This document shows positions 59,175 to 64,000 of a stretch of 64,000 nt of DNA, piece after piece. The notes beneath the pieces are model-generated. The model did no database searches, was not told where the DNA came from, and saw only the letters and a program-made list of their open reading frames with translations. Source of the stretch: Spirometra erinaceieuropaei (Eukaryota > Platyhelminthes > Cestoda > Diphyllobothriidea > Diphyllobothriidae); NCBI GenBank assembly GCA_902702965.1, contig CACRXP010000050.1, positions 878,468 through 942,467 on the forward strand, given 5' to 3'. Both the position numbers and the translations under genes were made by a program. Each line of letters begins with the position of its first letter. Within the stretch, counting starts at the first letter, position 1.

Positions 59175-62100
59175 AACCATGTTTGTGTCGTATTCTGTTC
59201 TAAAGTATTAGGCATGCATCATCCAAAACAGTCGTGATGAAAATATTTAATAGAAAAAATCGCCATTATGATTAATATTTCTGTCCACCTAAATCAAATA
59301 AGTGAACATTATATAGGAGTATAGTTAAAGGAAGTTCCTATCCCGCGTCTTGCCAGTTTCAGAGTTTAGAGATGTGTGAAGGATGCGACCCTATGTTGTA
59401 TCGTACTTCACGTCCACAGGTAATTGGGTAAACCCGACACCTAGAACACGAGAACATTGTCCGTACCATTGGATTTATGATTCTTATTTTGCTCATAAGC
59501 ATGTAGCTAAATTTGTTTCATTGTATCAGTTAAGCAATAAATAGCTGAGAATTCCAGCACTTAAAACTATCTGGGTTTCCTGCTTCAAAAGTTCTTAACC
59601 ATAGTCTCTCCAGAAGTGGACTTTGTAATGTTCACCAAAGGCGAGAAGAACGGCTTTGTTAGAGCACACATTGTGGCGCAAAAATAATGAAAACAAATCC
59701 ATCACATGTTGGTTTTCAGATATGGGTAAGATCTGATTGTGCTGCCAAACATTCGGAACATAATACCGTTGAGCTACTGATCTGCTTTGAGTAGGCGCAA
59801 TTAAGCTGACATGGTGTACTTGTACGTTACCGTGGCCGTTCTGCCAGCACTGTTATTCTTTCGTCATCTCGCCTACCTTTTGGGCGGTTCTGCGCGCTCT
59901 CCTTTTCTTTTCTGACCCAAGTGACTGGCATGGCCCCTTTCTGTGTGACTTATATTTTTTTAATCCAGCGTACCTAGCGCCTCCATGAACTGCTCAGAGA
60001 ATCATCATTCAACTAAATTTACCAAGCACGACTGATTTCCTTGACCAAGGACTGGCCTACTAGAAGTGGATAAGGCCCGGCTCTGAGGGCAGTAGGAAAA
60101 TGTTATCGACGAAAAGCTACTCATGCAAAGCGCCTTGACATGGAGTCCAGGAGGCCTCCTTTATAGTTGCATGTAAACCTGAAATGCATGCTGGAAGTGT
60201 TTTAGCCTCTTGTTCGTTCGACTGCTCTATCAGTCACATGCACGCCATTCATTCGCAGCCATCCAGGCCGCGTCTCTGCCTGAGCATCATGTTACGGTTT
60301 GCAACATGGACAAGCCGGACGACTAAATAAACGGGTAGAAGACTGAAGAGTGATTCGCGCGATGTAGTGTACGGGCCCTTAACTAGGGCCACACAACGCG
60401 TTCCACTCATGATTTAGATGTCTAGCTTTATAATTCCGGACCCCGACACGGAGCTAAGTCGTGAACTATGAGCGAAATACGCTGCTTACTCCCTTTAGTG
60501 TAACAATCTCTATATATTGCTACAATGGCGTGGGAGTTTGATTATGTTCAGAAGTCCGCTTGAAACACCAGGAGTAAAGGCCGTTTTATCGAGACGCGCG
60601 TGCATTCTTAATCAATCTTACAAAGAAATCTGATGTGACTGGCTGCCAGTTTATACTAAAGTTGCAGCCAAACAAGACCTGGGTGATAGTGAATTGGGGC
60701 ATTTATTTGGAAGAACCGCTAGTGGAGTCAGCTCTTCGGGGAATGTTATCGAAAAACCTGTAATTACGTATGGAAAAGCAAATGTGAAGCTGGCCCTGCG
60801 CGCAGTGTTCTGAAAACTGCTTCAGTGATAAGAACAGCCCAAATCCGCCTTGAAGGTCATTTCAGACTTCAAAAATCAAGAACATTCTGAATTAAGGGCA
60901 AGCTTCTAGGAAGGAAAATCTCGAATTGTTCTAAGCTTGGTTTAGGCGACTTTGGCTGCGTTCGACTCCCACATCAATGAACCAAACCACAAGTATATTT
61001 CCATTTTGACGATTTGCAGGTAAACTTGCAAAGGTTACGCTCCAGCGCTGACCCCAGTTCTGTGGATGGCTAACAGACTGTCGTGAGAACATGACACTCC
61101 AGACCAACACGAACACATGGAGTAAAGAATCGTGGTGTTAATTCAAGGGATAGGGTTGCGGCCTGGAGGCGATCGCCCAGAAAGATGCAAGCAGTTGAGA
61201 TCTGATTTTTAAAAAGGCAACGGTAGGGTGAAAGATCCTGCTTTACTGCCTGCTGGTGAAAGTTACAATCACGACAGCCAGGACACCAGAGCACTACAGT
61301 CAACTGAGGTTATTTTGCATGGTATTAGTCTGTGCTCACAAGCCATCCAGTGTGTTCGGGGCGTGTGGAACAGCCAACTAAAGGCATTTTGAGAGTCACG
61401 GAACCCCTTTGGAATTGCTTTCACCGCACATATGGGAGCCCAGCGTGAATACGCATTTTAATGACGATGCAAATTGACTCAGTGTCAGTTAGCACATCTT
61501 CGAGGGGCGGAAAAATCGTAGTTAAGCCGCGTATTAACAAAAATAACTAAATACTCATCAGGTCCAATGGCCTCAGTTGACCGGATACTTTGCTGCTACT
61601 CGCTCCTTCGGCTGGGATTGCGAAAGGAGGGTAAGAGAGAGTGTGTTGGTCTCGATTCTCCCATACTCCGCGAATTGGGCGCTCTGCCGACATTACGATA
61701 CCAAAGTCACCGAAACAAAGGGTTTTGAGTAGGATTGACAGGTAAGTTCCCAGGTGTTTAAATAGGAAATGATCCTACTGGAATTCGTTGCCATTTATCG
61801 TCCTGCATACCTATCTGTCATTCGACACTCCGCTATGCGGCCATCAAATGGCCGGAACGAATTCAAGTTGGCTGGCCATAAAATAGCTGTCGGTATACCA
61901 GAGCAGCATGGCTTTGGGGTAGGCAAACGGTTCTGATTAGCAAAACTCAGCAGTCATTAACCACTTACGCAGTGAGAATCGCCTAATTATGGCCTGACTA
62001 ATTGGATAGGATAAACAGATCACGGAATATTCGCCAACTCGCACTTGCAGCCGCAAACAGAAGGCCTTATGTGTCGCTGTGTGAGGTGCAATGGGTGGTG

Positions 62101-63115
62101 ACTTACGCTACGGATGTCGTAGGTCAAAATACCTCCTACGTTTACTTCGAAAAGAAAAAAATCACAAAAAAACTGTCATTTAGTACAGTGCTGAAGTTAA
62201 AATACCGACAGAGGTGAGTAAGTTCACCCGAATCCTTGAGATAAAAGGTCGGTTTAGAAAACAAAAAAACAAGTCGGGGTTCTGTACACCAGCAGTTGGC
62301 GGATCAGAGGTGGGAGGCCTTAGATCCCCCAGTCCAAGAGGGCCCGTTCGATGGTTCTGTTCGCATTGTCTGCACTTCTTGCAGCATGGGTTGTTTAAGC
62401 ATACGCGCGATGAGGGAAGGGCTGCAATTCATACTTATTAGATCCAAGAGCAGCCTATGACAAAAAGAACAGCAGTTTTCGTTTGAGCTGTCGGAGGCGA
62501 AAGAGGATACAGGGAGTTAAGAAACACACTCAGAGAAAAAGTGAAGCAAAACAATTATGAGAGTGCTGGTCTTATCAAAGACCAACGAAAAAAACCAGAA
62601 CTGATACTGAGAAAGAAGCCACCTCCGGCTTAAATAACTGTTGCCTGTTATTCTTGTCAGTCAGCTTCTGATATCCCTTACTCAGTCGCTCTGCAGTATG
62701 GCAGGCAATTCGCTGTCCGTTCGCCTTACGACCAGAGGCAGGCGTCCGTTTGTTAAGAAAGGTCAATCAGACTGATGTGTATCTCTCTAGGCTTTTAATG
62801 CTACGGGCAGATTGCCACCTATTAATATATTGGGTTCTAAATTTTGGGGCGCCTCACACTGATAATGCGCATTAAATGAGGATGAATGTGATTCGCGTCT
62901 CGCTTATGCTTGATGATTTTTGCCAATACAAACCGCACTAACATGTCCAACAGAAGACCGAAGAAATTCAACAGGTTTGACGTCCGGAACGGACCCCAGA
63001 AAGCTGCCAAGACGGCCTGCGAAGGTCGTAAATTTAGTTCCAGAACACCACCGGACGAGAAAGTCCTGTAGCTTGATCGATAAGTAACACTTATGTGGAG
63101 ATGAATTTTCCCAAT
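59175..63115. other. Intergenic, nothing recognised
   Basis: No motif-bearing frame and no clear repeat copy, apart from the short CCCATACTCCGCG match near 61666 to 32881. Confidence 0.45.
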
Positions 63116-63121
63116 CGTAAC

Positions 63122-63250
63122 CAATGAGACAACGGGCCAGTGGTCCACTGGTAGATCGTTAGACTGTTTAACGCTCACAACCAAGCGATCTGGATTAGAA
63201 TCCCAGGTCATCCAGACCTCCCATTGGGTACAGTTAATTTGCCAAGTCAC
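63122..63250 (+). repeat. tRNA-derived SINE, plus strand
   Basis: GGGCCAGTGGTCCACTGGTA gives an A box (TGGTCCACTGGTAGA), and CTGGATTAGAATCCCAGG, about 45 bases later, a B box with one change from GGTTCGAATCCC. A non-tRNA body follows. Spacing fits an internal RNA polymerase III promoter. The acceptor arm is not formed, so it is not called as a tRNA gene. Confidence 0.6.
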
Positions 63251-63254
63251 AAAG

Positions 63255-64000
63255 TGTGTCTAACTTCACGAAGCATCCCTTATCACTTGGAAATCAGCCC
63301 GGAAATCGGAAATCGGCATTAACCAACATTTCCGACTAATAATCAACTGTTTTAAGTAAAACGTATAAGAAATCTCAAGGGCGACATTACGTCGCATGGC
63401 AATAACAATTTTTTTAGAAAATTGGAAGTGATGAAAACACCAAAAAATGTGCCAAACGAGTAACTTCAAGTTTCATAACCACATAAATCCTGTCCATGCA
63501 AAAAACGAGCAAACAAAACAGCACAAATAGAATTAGGTTTGAAAATAGTACTTTGTGAAGTCTGCATTTAAATATCCTTTAGGTAATAGTGTAATTTCAA
63601 ATGTGTCACTTAGTCTACAGTTTGAGTATAGATTTCAAAACGGTTTCATAAAAATTAGTCTATTTTTTGTTTTTACATTGTTTCGGATGCGGCTGGCTAA
63701 GGCAAAAAGGATTTCGCGATAGAGATTTCACAGGAACGAACGTTCCCGTAAGGTCGCATGTTGGCAAGCCAGTCAGTGACTAATAGATTTGAACTAAACT
63801 AGTAAATGAGACCATAAACATATAATTTAGGTATATCAAGAGGACTTTCCTTCTGCAAAATGTTTGTGGTTTTTAGTGACGATGGATTTAGTCGAGTTGC
63901 AGGGTGCTCTTGAAAAGCCGGTTAATATTCTATAGTTCCGAATCGACTGCCATAGAAATAGGTTCTGTGCTATGCGTCCATCAAAACCTCAAAAAAGATA
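63255..64000. other. AT-rich intergenic end of window
   Basis: Short frames only and nothing recognised. Confidence 0.5.

Noticed and set aside
1..64000. CRISPR arrays, operons or prophage
   Set aside because: No regularly spaced repeats or dense co-directional genes. Introns, SINEs, LINEs and LTR elements show the DNA is eukaryotic.

Overview
This is eukaryotic, repeat-laden DNA with no bacterial-style coding. Open frames are short and mostly noise, and the readable coding is either split by splice sites or belongs to decayed retrotransposons. The repeat set (Penelope-like, CR1-like and C2H2-tailed non-LTR retrotransposons, Ty3/gypsy elements, tRNA-derived SINEs) and the remembered style of its proteins suggest a flatworm, most likely a diphyllobothriidean tapeworm such as Spirometra or Dibothriocephalus. 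That assignment is inference; no search was possible.

1-22 kb is mostly intergenic. It holds two Penelope-like reverse transcriptase relics (about 2.84-3.2 and 9.5-9.85 kb), tRNA-derived SINE-like copies (4.86-5.11 and 16.6-16.87 kb), two copies of a foldback element B (10.04-10.30 and 12.53-12.79 kb, the second with a perfect 7-bp target duplication), and one copy of a foldback element A full of telomere-like repeats (18.06-18.28 kb; its partner lies at 58.98-59.17 kb).

22-30.2 kb, minus strand, is the only convincing cellular gene: a GT10 alpha-1,3-fucosyltransferase in pieces. A likely N-terminal exon with a type II membrane anchor (29872-30201) is followed by catalytic exons at 28184-28368, 26545-26793 and 22251-22440 and a probable last exon at 22060-22149. 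A 650-base run of N (25165-25814) sits where the GDP-fucose binding exon is expected. A CR1-like LINE fragment lies antisense in an intron, and a diverged copy of the membrane-anchor segment lies just upstream of exon 1 (30.86-30.96 kb).

30-36.5 kb is quiet apart from a SINE at 32.15-32.31 kb. 36.56-40.6 kb is a decayed Ty3/gypsy element: an LTR remnant, reverse transcriptase with YFDD, RNase H, integrase, polypurine tract and the start of the 3' LTR. The pol frame is broken by several stops and frameshifts.

44-52.7 kb is a graveyard of non-LTR elements: a C2H2 zinc-finger tail (45.1-46.1 kb, minus), two LINE 3' ends facing each other as an inverted repeat (46.2-46.66 and 47.53-48.03 kb), a CR1-like RT fragment (48.15-48.88 kb), a longer second-family LINE (48.89-50.37 kb), opposed copies of LINE C-termini, and the 3' end of a second gypsy element (51.43-51.93 kb). 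53-64 kb is almost empty, with a hairpin resembling a hammerhead-ribozyme core (58.73-58.77 kb), foldback element A2 and a last SINE at 63.1 kb.
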